Of a stretch of DNA of 64,000 nt, positions 1 through 10,992 are shown piece by piece (the stretch's first letter is position 1; each line of letters begins with the position of its first letter). The stretch is from the NCBI GenBank assembly GCA_002794775.1, contig NBAY01000040.1, positions 124,001 to 188,000 on the forward strand. Direction: 5' to 3'. The stretch is from Porodaedalea pini (lineage: Eukaryota > Basidiomycota > Agaricomycetes > Hymenochaetales > Hymenochaetaceae). The notes beneath the pieces are model-generated. The model was not told the DNA's origin and did no database searches. It saw only the letters and a program-made list of their open reading frames with translations. A program made the translations under genes and the position numbers.

Positions 1-96
1 CGCACGTATGGAGGCATTCCTGCGCGTTATGCGTGAGGTGTGTGCTCGCAATATTGTTTCGTGTTCGCCATCACTAATATAATGCTATTCATACAG

Positions 97-411
97 ATTG
101 AGCGCCATCCTCTCGTCCTGCACCTTCCAGCACCGCACATGTGGCAGCTCACACCCTCCGCCACTTCCCTCCCTCCATCTTCTGCGTTCGCCGTGAAATC
201 GCACGTCAACGATGCCTCAGCGCTTGATGCGCTCGTCGTGACCGTCGAGCTGCACGTTCGACGCGACACCGACGACAGCGAGGTGCTTGCACTCACTCGC
301 TGGGCGCATGATCGTTGCCGACTTGCTCTCGGGCTAGGAATTGGCGCAAAGGACCATGGAATCGATGGCGATGATGGAGCGGAGATTACGATTGGAATCG
401 TAAAAGGTTAG
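97..411 (+). CDS. 3' exon of an unidentified protein-coding gene (partial)
   Basis: A polypyrimidine/AG acceptor (atacag, ending at 96) opens a frame that runs to TAG at 409-411. The frame encodes about 104 residues, with a tail rich in alternating acidic and hydrophobic residues (it ends EITIGIVKG). A plausible upstream exon ends at 32 before gtgagg, giving an intron of about 64 nt, but the 5' part of the gene lies outside the window. I do not recognise the family. It is convergent with BTN1, whose stop is at 1105. The opposite-strand frame over the same bases is probably a shadow, because the splice acceptor and the stop fit the plus strand. Confidence 0.45.
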   Translation: MERHPLVLHLPAPHMWQLTPSATSLPPSSAFAVKSHVNDASALDALVVTVELHVRRDTDDSEVLALTRWAHDRCRLALGLGIGAKDHGIDGDDGAEITIGIVKG

Positions 412-1104
412 TTCATTTGTCGGAATGAGGAAGGCACCGCTGCATATGTATTGTAAATTATGTGTCTTAAGCGTCTGGATATCCATTCGAGCTCAAACTC
501 GTTTACACACGCGTCGTCTTGTACATTTACACTCGCTTCTTAGTAACCAGAGAAACTCTACGTCCAGGATGAAGTATTCCTCCGTTAAACTTTTGATTGA
601 TATACGATCGTCGAATGGCCTCGCTCTCTTGCTTCTTACAACAGACTACAGGGGTTTCACTTTGTGCATGGCCTGCTTTCGAGAGTGAAGCAATAAGGTC
701 ATAAGTCCAATCGTACATGTTCCGAGTCGGTCTCCGAAATTTCATTGAAAGTGCATACCTCTCGTGGTCGCTATAGCAGTGCACGGTCGGCACTTCGTGC
801 ATCTGCTTAGTGCTACGCTACCTTACTCGTTAAAGTATTGTCAAATTGCTCTGATCTAGCTGCTTGCATACCCCATTTTCTCCTGGTTGCAAGTCATTGG
901 GTCTATTTCAATACTTCAGACAGTGACCTTTCTCCTCCCATTGATTGCTTATCTATGCTCTTCCGTTGCAATCATGAACTCCGCATATTGCGGGATAATT
1001 ATTTGAATAGTACAGTACACGATTTACCAATAGGGATGAATATATGAATTAAATAAGACTGCAGACCAACAGCTTGTCGAACCGGGCCCCACGCGCATTT
1101 AGCA
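412..1104. other. Convergent intergenic spacer
   Basis: Lies between the stop of the partial gene and the stop of BTN1. Only short, low-quality frames are present; I see no repeat, RNA gene or conserved domain. Confidence 0.5.
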
Positions 1105-3309
1105 TTATAGCTGGGAGCACAGCAGCTTCCCTCGCGCCACCTGCGCACGACACAAGCCAATCTCCGTTGGCATGGCTAACAGCGATGCAAGGAGAATCCC
1201 AGACGAATCCGCGAAACCGATCGAGCCGATCTGGAACTCATGCTCCTGCTTCGCACGTTCTGCAGCGAACAAATCTGTTTCGTCGATCCTAATGGAGGGT
1301 GTGTGGCGATGATCCTGATTAATGCGGAAGAATACGTTTACACTGCGAGTTCGAGGGAACAAATAGTAAAGGTGTGAGTGCGGGTGATACAGACGGTGGG
1401 AGAGGGAAAGAAGATCAGGATGGAGACGTACTATGCCAGACCACCACAGACACCCTCGATGCTGATCAGGACAAAAATGACTCCGGCAGCAAGGCCTTCA
1501 GAGTCGGCGGGAATAATACCCACTCCAGATTCAAGCGCGAGTGCAACAAGTATGGCGCATTGGACTATAGCTGGCAGGGAAAGAAGACGCGCTGGCAGTG
1601 GAGGAAGCCCAAAAGAGATAGAAGAGCGAGACAGGAATACTGTTGTTTGATACACCAACTGAAGGACAGCAAAGCAACCAAGACACAGTGTTTCTAAGAT
1701 ATCAGCTTCACACACGAGATGCATTGAAATTTCGTTTGCGCACCTGCCATAGGGGATAGTAATCACGAATTGAGTGAATTATGAGACTCATAATCGGCTG
1801 TTCCTCTGAAGAAGGAACAGGGTATACAAGCGTCGGTGCAATTCCCTTGATGAACCAGCTCGTAAGACTTTATTCCAGCCGAGACTTTAACGAGCCTTAC
1901 CTGATTGATCGTGTACTCAACCTAAATATAAAACACAATAAATGCCAGTCAGCCGGAGCGAATGCGAATAGAGTCTATACTTACGGTATAAACGCAGACT
2001 ATAAATAAAAGTAAGTCAGCAGACTGTCAACTGCATGAGTCTGATGGATACTCACAAAGCGGAAGCATGTACTTGAGCAGAAGAGGCTTGACAAGGCGCC
2101 ATTTGTCTTGCGCAGAAAGTGCAACAACATGGACCTTATCCGACGGTGATTGTTCCACTAATGCGAGACTTCCCTCTTCACTGATAGATGTCAGGGCATC
2201 TGCTTCTTGCAGAGGAGCGTACTCCGACGCCAAAGCGGCGGTGGATTCAGAGGTAGGGAGCGAGACATGTGAGAAGTCCTTCGAACGCGGGAGGATGAAG
2301 AGGTACGTCAAAGGGACAATGAGAGGAAAGATCTGAAGGCCACAGATTATCAGATTATTTGATGCAGAAATAGTTGGATTCCTACGCACGGATGAAATCC
2401 CCACACCTCTGCGTACACCAAGACTCCGCATCTCCCACCAGACAAAGGCACCTACAAGCCCAGCGGCACCTGTGCCTGATGCAAAGTATCTAGTCGACTT
2501 CTATAAGAGCAATAAGGAAGAAGAGTCTCGAAATGACGTACCCGACACTACGTCCTGCGACAGACGAAGGACGGTATGTCGTGGACAACTGTAAGAAGGT
2601 CGGTTCCCCAAGACCTGAGGGAAAGGGAGACGTTCTGTGACCATCATTGAGCAGTGCGTTGCTTTGAAGACTGACCTGATGAGAAAGAAGCAAGACTGAT
2701 ACCCAACAGTCGCATCTCTAACGTGTCAAATGAAGCTACGACCTAATACGGGTTCGCCTCAGATAACGTTTGACAGAAAGATTAGAGACGTACGATCATG
2801 CCGAGCGTGCTTAACAGCCAGCACCCCACCAGACGCTTCACATAGCGGATCTTTCCCTTCAACAAATACGGCCAACCGACCTTTGCTACGAGAGCTGGAG
2901 CGATGTTGCAGAACGCAATGATACCCTTCGGAGTCGAAGGAGGAACAAGGTCAAGCGCCGCCGATAAAATGATGACATACAGCACTAGATGCGTATCATC
3001 AGACATAAAATTGGGTCCAGTTCACTGAAATACATGCCATTGTTTATCAGGCCGAAGAGAAAGAAGGAGAGGCCAAGTCTTAACAGAAGCCTTCGGGTAT
3101 CTGTCAAATGAAACCCGATGAATGACATGAGATACGATTGATCTGAGAAGTCGTCTACCTTTAGGCAATTCAGAGATGGAGTCCTCAACCAGAGGTGCTC
3201 GTTCGGACAGACTCTCTTCGTCAGGATCCATTGCTAGAGGCACGTTGCGGAGCTCAATGAACTCAGCTTGGTTGACACCAGTACGCAATTCGATGGATGA
3301 ATCGACCAT
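1105..3309 (-). CDS. BTN1: Battenin / CLN3 family lysosomal (vacuolar) membrane protein
   Basis: Multi-pass vacuolar membrane protein of the CLN3/Btn1 family, linked to vacuolar pH and amino-acid homeostasis. Twelve exons on the minus strand: 3309-3159, 3100-3038, 2984-2794, 2742-2676, 2614-2542, 2489-2390, 2332-2056, 1998-1985, 1921-1901, 1845-1744, 1658-1432, 1342-1105. They sum to 1524 nt (507 aa). Family hallmarks in order: FFLFGLINNVLYVIILSAAL, TPKGIIAFCNIAPALVAKVG, RYVKRLVGCW, LGEPTFLQLSTTY, SGTGAAGLVG, YPLWQLVYQTTVFLSRSSIS, VFVLISIEGVCGGLAYVNVF, and the C-terminal SIGFADSSGILLA. The ATG at 3309 is the first in frame. Oddities: intron 2 (3037-2985) reads GC-AG, and exons 8 and 9 are only 14 and 21 nt. 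The gene is divergent from DBP4 and shares a spacer of about 1 kb that carries a MITE. Confidence 0.95.
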
Positions 3310-3522
3310 CCAACGTAGCAAACGCTACGTTTTAAGCAGGTGTTAGCAGTGGCTTAGAATAGGCGAAGTTGACTCGGATATAGTCCAAGCGCAACTATCG
3401 ATATCGTTTGAGTAGTGAGAGCACTGAGAGCGGCAAGAGACGGCGGAAGCAGCGTGGACATATGTCGATCTTTCACGCATAGTTTTCCCATCCAAATTTC
3501 GTAAACATACATTCACGCACTA

Positions 3523-4178
3523 CAGACATTCACCGGTCCTTTAAACACTAACTTGATTTCCCTCCTCACATTTTTAACTAAACACTTTTTCTAATTATTT
3601 TTGCATCAGTACAAAGTGCTTATTGAGAAGTATCTGCATGAATTATTTAGAGCATTCAAGTGTGTTACAAAAATAAAAATCGCCTTCACAAAGTTTAGGG
3701 TGTTTTATGAGAAAATCAACTCCTTTGAACACCGCACATGATAATGTCACACTAGTGTTACTGTAATCTTGCAATGTACTTACATCATCAGATCGGCTTA
3801 TGAACCTGTCAAATGTGAACATTGTCTGCATTGTCTGACCTCCGTAAATTGCAAAACTCACTCTCCTGCTTCCAAACTTCGAAAATATATAGATTAGATG
3901 GTATAAATGCTGTGTGAAATTTTTCACATGTTTCTGTTGAGTGATACTTTCAGAATAAAATTTGTTAGCGAGAGATGCTGCAAGTTTGATTACATTTTGA
4001 CATTTCTGATTTTCTCTGGACTCAACCATTTCACCGATTCTGCTCAAAATTTGCACCCATATAGCCAGACACTGCATACACATTCAGGTATTTTTTCAGA
4101 ACTGCATTAAAATTTTTGAGGGAGAAATTGCTAGGTGTTCAAAGGAACAGTGGTGTTTAAAGGACACGTGAATGTCTG
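3523..4178. mobile_element. 656-bp non-autonomous TIR element (MITE), Tc1/mariner-like
   Basis: Flanked by TA on both sides (3521-3522 and 4179-4180). Terminal inverted repeats of about 26 bp begin CAGACATTCAC and continue with a GGTCCTTTAAACAC-like block; the two ends differ by two bases. Internal AT-rich sequence has no credible transposase, so it is non-autonomous. The TIR shares its inner block (GGTCCTTTRAACA) with the 1.5-kb element at 54769-56268. The element occupies most of the 1.05-kb divergent promoter between BTN1 (ATG 3309) and DBP4 (ATG 4364). The rest of the spacer has no recognisable feature. Confidence 0.8.
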
Positions 4179-4363
4179 TACGTAGTTTTTTTCTGTTTCC
4201 TCCGGCTTCTGTAGTAGTATAGGTGCAGAGTCGCGCACACTTACAAACGATCTTTCACGTGACCAAGGCAGCAATATTCAGCGCAGAATTTTGAGCTTCG
4301 CCTTCACTGTTACAACGACGACGACAACGAAGCTGCCTTGTTGCAACATTTGATACTATCCCC

Positions 4364-7163
4364 ATGGGCGAAGATTACAATGCCCAAGCAGGTCCGTCAA
4401 GGCCTCCCTCGGTATCTCTCAAAAAGAAGTCTGGCAAGGGCGGGAAATCGGCCCCCAGACCGCACAAGAAGTCGAAAGTTCTTTCCGAGGCACGGGCAAT
4501 TGATGCCCTAGAGAGCCAAGCTTTGGAATTTGTAAGTGATAAAAGCACCTGAAATGGGGCATGGACTGAATGTTTACCTAGGAGGCTCCGCCAGGCCTGT
4601 CAGAATTCACCGACCTGCCCATTTCAGTGAGCACGAAGAAAGGCCTGAAGAAATCGTTCTTCGTCAAAATGACCGATATACAAGCAAAGAGCTTGCCTCT
4701 ATCTTTGAAGGGTAAAGATGTTCTGGGCTCTGCTCGGACAGGAAGCGGAAAGACGCTCTCATTTTTGGTGCCGGTGCTGGAGATGCTGTACCGGAAGAAA
4801 TGGGGCCCGCAAGATGGTCTAGGAGCGTTAATCATATCGCCTACAAGAGAACTCGTAAGCATTATTTGTGCTATTCTATAAAGATGCTGACCTTTGTCTC
4901 GGCCAGGCTGTCCAAATCTTTGAGGTGCTCCGCTCTATTGGTGGATACCATACATTCTCGGCCGGACTCGTCATAGGAGGAAAAAATCTGAAGGATGAAC
5001 GAGATCGGCTTAATCGAATGAACATCCTTGTAGCAACGCCCGGAAGGCTTCTACAGCACATGGACCAGACTTTCGGGTTTGAGTGTGATAATTTACAGAT
5101 GCTCGGTACGTCTGCCTTTTATTCGTCGGATTTTGTGATGTTTGCTGATCATCGTCATGTTAGTACTTGATGAAGCAGATAGGATCCTCGACATGGGCTT
5201 TTCGCGAACGCTCAATGCTCTTCTCGCTCATCTTCCCCGCTCTCGTCAGACTCTGTTATTTTCCGCAACACAAACAGATTCTGTCAAAGATCTCGCCCGT
5301 CTCAGCCTAAAAGAGCCTGTCTATGTCGGAGTGAAGGAGGAAGGCTCAGAGACCGCTACACCGAAGTCATTGGAGCAGCATTATGTCGTATGCGAGCTCG
5401 ACAAAAAGCTCGACATACTCTGGAGCTTCATCAAAAGTCATTTGCAGAGCAAGGTCCTTGTATTCCTGTCCAGTGGGAAACAGGTATAACTTTCTTGGCA
5501 TTAAAGGCATCGCTTGGCTAACAACGGCCGTGTTGCAGGTTCGCTACGTGTTTGAGACATTTTGCAAACTTCACCCAGGAATGCCGCTCATGCATCTCCA
5601 CGGCAAACAAAAGCAAGCAACGCGTCTCTCGACATGCACGAAGTTCACTTCCACGAAACACGCAGTTCTCTTCTGCACCGATCTCGCTGCTCGTGGACTT
5701 GACTTCCCATCTATCGACTGGGTCCTTCAGGTTGACGCGCCGGAGGACGCGGAGACGTACATCCACCGTGTAGGGCGCACGGCGCGATACGAGAGCAAAG
5801 GGAAGGGTCTGCTCATGCTCTGTCCTAGCGAGGAGGATGGCATGGTCGCGGCGCTGAAGAGGAAAGAGATCAAGATCGAGAAGATTAAGATCAAGGGGAG
5901 CAAGACGCAGAGCATCGAGAAGCACTTGCAGAATCTGGCGTTCCAAGATCCGGAGATCAAGTATCTTGGTCAACGAGTACGTCTGCCAGCTCAATTTTAT
6001 CTCGTAATTTAACGTGGAAATTTATAGGCGTTCGTGTCGTATATGCGCTCGGTGTACGTGCATAAAGACAAGTCAATATTCAAGGTGGATGAACTTCCTG
6101 TGGAACGCTTCGCAGCGTCTCTGGGTCTACCTGGGGCTCCTAAGATCAAGTTCCTTGCGAAGGATGCTGTGAAGAAGAGGAAGAACGCATCGTATATTGC
6201 GAAGACTGCACAGCTTGAAGCTGGCCTTGCTTCGGAGGAAGAGAAGTCAGATGACATGCCTGGTGAAAATGGATCTTCTGAGGAAGACTCAGTTGGTCAA
6301 ACAAAACCCGCTCAAGAAGACGAAACCCAATCGAAGAAGGTGTGTTGTTTGTTTGGCAGAGACTCCTTGCACTTTGCTAATTCATTCAAACTCAGAATGG
6401 TGTTCGCACGAAATATGACCGCATGTTTGAACGGAAGAATCAGAACATCCTCTCGGACCACTACACGAAGCTCATTGACCACACTGCAGACGGTGTCGAC
6501 GCAAACGATGCGGGCGACTTCATCACACTCAAGCGCGCAGACCACGAGCTGCCCGGCGCGCTGCCCGGTTCTGCGACACTCTCAAAACGCAAGCTGAAAA
6601 TGGGCCAGTCGAAGAAGGCGATGCTCAAGTACCATGGACTGGGAGAGAAGCTACTCTTCGACGACGACGGCCGTGCACACCAGGTATATGAGATGCGAGA
6701 CGCGGACGAGGAGTTTAAGGACCGGGACGTGCTCGAAGTGGCACGCAATTTTGCGGAGGGCGAGCGTGGAAAACTGAGAGAGGCTGATGTGCGAGATAAG
6801 GCCTTAGCACGCGAGAAGAGAAAGGAGAAGAAGCGCAAGAGGAAAGAACGCGAGAATGAGGTCAGCTTCCTTTACGTTTCGCTTCTGGCAAAACTGATCC
6901 TCATCGTGCTGTAGAAGCGTATTGCTTCAGGTACCGCTGGTGTACAAATTGAGGGCGCACTCGACGATGGATACGAGTCTCCAGAATTTGACTTCGTGCC
7001 TTCGGGTAGTGAAGCTGAAGAGGAAACCACAGCGCCTCCGCCGAAAAAGCAGAAGCATGATAGGCAGTCTGATTCGAAGCCGACTCGCACGGAGAATGAC
7101 TTTGGTGTAGACGGGTCTTTGGAAGATGACGAGGTATTGGCTCTGAAGTTGCTTGGGCGTTGA
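4364..7163 (+). CDS. DBP4: DEAD-box ATP-dependent RNA helicase DBP4 (Hca4/DDX10)
   Basis: Nucleolar helicase of the Dbp4 family, needed for early pre-rRNA cleavage and U14/U3 snoRNP dynamics in 18S rRNA maturation. Eight exons: 4364-4531, 4582-4854, 4907-5105, 5164-5483, 5539-5976, 6028-6339, 6396-6860, 6915-7163; total 2424 nt (807 aa). Motifs in order: Q-motif region [11 protein letters not shown], Walker A ARTGSGKT, Ia [19 protein letters not shown] in [22 protein letters not shown], the ARGLDFP region and HRVGRTARY. After the core come the Dbp4-typical segment [17 protein letters not shown] and a C-terminal extension rich in charged lysine/arginine/glutamate stretches. It is head-to-head with BTN1 and followed 298 bp later by RCE1 on the same strand. 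No lesion was seen. Confidence 0.95.
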
Positions 7164-7460
7164 TCTCGAGTATCTTTGCGTGTCCATAGTTCATAGCGAG
7201 ACCAATAGTACTTCTTCCGAGTCGCACAACAAACATTTGTGCACGCTCATGCTAACATATGATATGTCTTTGATACCTGCGGGTTGAGTAAGAGCTGATA
7301 AAACGTACGATTCTCCGCGAAACACGTTATTAGAGATTTTCTGACTTGAGGCAAGCATCCAGTGAAAGCATTTCGACGCGCGTTCTCACGCCACCGACGC
7401 GTGTTGCGCAAAAGCTCGCGTTCCTCTCCTTTGTACTTGCACGTTATTCTACCAAGGTCC

Positions 7461-8729
7461 ATGTCCAACGAACTTCAACCGGTGCCAATTTCCCGCCTTT
7501 ATGCATTCTACTTGGCGGGTCTGATTTCGAGCAGTTATGTGTTATCGGTATACGTGTCTCTTCTCATCGCCCGACCTCAGCCTCCTCTCTGGAGAAATGA
7601 CCCTGCCGTCATAAGAGCACGTTCCTTATTAGCCACTGCAAGTACTATACTGTGCTGCGCAATTGTGTATTTCACAGTTCGAGCTACAGAGACTGGAAAT
7701 GTGCGTTGATACTGCTTGCGATAGACGAACTTGTCTAATTTTCTTCTCGTCTCCCACGAAGTCTGATGCCATAAACTCGACCTTCGAGCACTTGGGCTTT
7801 CCGTTGGGATTACATTTACTGGAGTTAAGAGATTTGAAGGCCTATTTGATTGTCCCTGCGCTCTTCCTGGGTCCACTATACTCAACATTTCTGAGCGGAG
7901 CGTTGCCTTTCCAACAAAATTGGAACGTTGACAGAGATTTGATATCTCGGTTTACCACATGGGAAGGCTTTAGGAACTACATCATGGTCCGCTGCTAATC
8001 TACTCTTTACTGCCATGTCATCGGGTTTTCATGTGTCTCCCTAAATCATAAGGCTCCCGGTACTGAAGAAGTAACATATCGCGCATGCGTATTATCTGTA
8101 TACAAGCTTGCTGGGTACAGCAGGAACTTTATGATATGGGTCCCACCATGCTGGTTTGGTTTAGGTATGATTAACTCTGCTTACCGGAGAATTCGCTAAA
8201 TTGATGGTATATCAGCTCATCTCCATCACGGCTTCGAGACTTATAAGCGACTGGGGAAGACATCCGCTGCGTTGCGCACAGCACTCACAGGAATTGGTAC
8301 GCTCAATCGGGTTTTAACTACCTTCGAATCTCATCACGTCACTTTATGAAGTATTCCAGTTTATTTATACCACAGTTTTCGGATGGCTCTGCAGCTTTAT
8401 ATTCCTTCGCACAGGTGAAATGATTCTTTTTCTTCCGCGTATTATTTTGTTCTCTGACGCAACTGTCTAAATCCCGTTTTGAGGCTCGATTATCGTCCCT
8501 ATCATGGCACATATCTTTTGCAATATCATGGGGTTTCCTGCGATTACGTGGGAGCTCAAGCAGTTTCCTTCTAATAAAACCTGTAAGTCCTTTTTTGTCC
8601 TTCACGAATTACGTTTCACTGGTAATACCGACTTTAGCTATTATCCTCGCATATGTCTCAGGCATAATGCTATTCTGCTACTCCCTTTTTCCATGGTCTT
8701 TCAATCCCACCAGCCTTTACTGGCCCTAG
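7461..8729 (+). CDS. RCE1: CAAX prenyl protease 2 (type II CAAX endopeptidase)
   Basis: Endoplasmic-reticulum membrane protease that removes the -aaX tripeptide from prenylated Ras-, Rho- and a-factor-type proteins. Seven exons: 7461-7700, 7762-7986, 8053-8164, 8216-8296, 8352-8414, 8484-8582, 8638-8729; total 912 nt (303 aa), close to the roughly 300-residue family length. All three catalytic motifs are present: EExxxR as TEEVTYRAC, FxxxH as FGLAHLHHGFE, and HxxxN as MAHIFCN. Hydrophobic helices flank them. The acceptor before exon 5 was placed at tttatgaag because it alone keeps the frame and gives the family-like VFQFIYTTVFGW. The ATG at 7461 follows the DBP4 3' region closely. Confidence 0.93.
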
Positions 8730-9066
8730 CGGTGCTTAAAACATGCTATATGTAGAAAATGTCAATCCAGACCTCCTTCATCTGTGACTTCTAGTAAGAA
8801 GCCTGAAAGGTATTCCTCTCATTCCCCAGAGTAGACCTTGTGAGCACAATCAATCCGAACCCCGACACAGCTTCTACACTGATCCAGGACGAGTGATCAG
8901 CCAAGCGAAAGCGTGGATAGTGCCTATTCATTGTTAAAGTCGTGGAGTTCAAATATGGCAGCAACATTATGAAGTGAAAAGGTGTCGTAAAAATGTCTGA
9001 ATTTCCAGAATGACAGAAAGGTAAGGATTTAAAAACGAAAGTCGTCTGGAAAGGTAGAAAAAATAC
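8730..9066. other. Intergenic spacer
   Basis: Between the RCE1 stop and the first reading frame of the minus-strand gene downstream. Nothing recognised. Confidence 0.45.
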
Positions 9067-10062
9067 TCACGAACTGTGGTTCTGGCTTTCCAGGACGTCC
9101 ATAAAGAAGACTAGAGGTGCTGGGCTGCATTGTGCTATCTCCCTGTTCGTAATTTTTGTCGTAGGTAGAGCCTTTGAGAGACGATGTATTGAATTGTCGA
9201 TGTCATCTCTCCCCTCTAGCACTAAGTCCACCTCGTATTGCTTAATATGTAAGATGTAGTAACTACGGATTTGAATCTGACATGCCATTGCGGCGAGCTT
9301 GATTCGACTTCAGAAAAGGGAGATTGACCAGTAAAAAGTAATATTAATGACAGACCTGATTGAAGCCACGATTTGCGCACGATGCTCCAAGACCAGGCCG
9401 TCATCTAAACCTTCAATGTCCTGTCCACCACAGAAGTAAAGGAACCCCGTCAATCCAAGTTTGATTGATGTCCAACCAGACGAAGACAGGAAGTGATGCT
9501 TTACAGGATAATCAGACTACTGCAGGATCACGCGCGTATGACCGAAATTTTTTACGATGGCATGGTAAGCCCTGTCGACATCTCGGAGGGATTTCTGAAT
9601 ATCTCTCCTGATATTCTTTGCGGAAAAAAAGCGATTTATCTGCCGCTCAAGATATCGATCTTCAGGCTGGTAGAAATAAGTGTCGATCATGCGTCCGGCT
9701 CCGGGGAGGTCGCCACAAATCTAATTTAGCGACATTCTCGTAGAGGCCAACGAGCATGTTAGTGTAATCGTGGAGGTGACATCGGAGATTGTGTCGCCGT
9801 CATCTGTCGGATCGTTATGGTCCTGCGGGTCGTCCACTTCGGATGTGGAGATAGGGTCATTATAAGGACGAGAGCCATGGCATTGCGAGAGGGCAAAAGC
9901 GAGGAGAGCCCTTTCTCGTAGTACTAGTGGCAGCTGCATCGCTCTAGGGAATGGAGGAAAGAGGGTCTGGAGAACCAAAAGGAAGACGATCAACGTGGAG
10001 GACTCAAGATTCTGCGCCTTTGAAGAGAGCCAAGTTGATGAGCGCCCGGCTTCTTGAGTCAA
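9067..10062 (-). CDS. Unidentified multi-exon gene (exons only partly resolved)
   Basis: Several good minus-strand coding stretches occur without one continuous frame. 9288-9067 encodes MACQIQIRSYYILHIKQYEV and onward. Just upstream is a stretch containing GLTGFLYFCGGQDIEGLDDG, joined by a likely intron with gtctgt...ctgaag ends near 9357-9310. Further upstream is RYLERQINRFFSAKNIRRDI followed by QKSLRDVDRAYHAIVKNFG, and then a part containing YTNMLVGLYENVAKLD. The stretches look helical and charged, and I do not recognise the family. Exon borders, and whether a stop inside the middle stretch is real, are unresolved; this may be a decayed gene. Confidence 0.35.
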
Positions 10063-10992
10063 GAGGTCTTCGCTGGGACAAAGGATGTTCAGCGTTCTTG
10101 GAACAGTCCGTGTCTAAGCCTCAGTCTACGGATAGCTTATAGTTGAAGTGTCGAGGAATCTGAAGTCCGCTACTTGATTGCCACGAGCTGAGTCGAGACT
10201 GCTTTCACAGCCCAAGAAGGACAGGAGCGGTGTATTCAAGTTGTGACTGAAACGCGCAAACGGCCTCACTGTGCATGCAGGGAATGCGTATTAATCACTG
10301 TCACTGGCAGCTAAAGCCTTAAGCATCTGAAGAGCACAGCTGATGTGAACACAAGAACTGTTCCTTTGGCAACACGAGGTCCGGGAGGAGAAACTAAAGA
10401 CAAGCGATGCAGCCGTATCAGAGTACAGGTTGCGCCCGAGAAAGGCCAACTTCAAGTTGAAGTGCATCGAAAATAAACATTAATATTAATGTTTCGTCCG
10501 GTTTTGAACTACTTAAGCATATTATATAATCATTGTCATATAAGCTCATTCCACTGAAGTCACGAGTCCTTCCGGAAAATTAAGATTTCTTGTGGGTAAT
10601 TATTAGCGTATTGTACATCGATTCATTATTCTGTACTTTTTAGATCGAAAGCAATGCGAAAGCAGGACAAGAGGGGAAAAAAAAGAACGATGATGTGGAT
10701 GAGGAAATCAAAGCATATATATGGGCATATATGTTGAGCATAGATGGCGGGCATATTCGCATAGGGCATATTTGGAATGATCGAAGATGGGTTGGACGTC
10801 GATAGGCAGGACGAAGGCAGAAGTAAATAGAATACAGAAAATGTGATCGATGTGGATGCGGACTATGGAAACAGTGGAAGAAAAGAAGAGGAAAGGCAGT
10901 ACTGCGAGATAATAAATATTAATGTGGAATCGGATCGAGTTGAACGGTCGATAAGTAGAATGCTGAAAGAAAAAGAAGATCAGAAGATAGTA
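10063..10992. other. Intergenic spacer with AT-rich tract
   Basis: Contains an AT-rich stretch around 10470-10760 with repeated gcatat motifs (for example catatatatgggcatatatg). No gene or RNA recognised. Confidence 0.4.

Noticed and set aside
1694..1743. 50-nt BTN1 intron ending at the ctag near 1694
   Set aside because: It would shift the frame; the acceptor at 1659 restores the conserved LWQ-LVYQTTVFLSRS.
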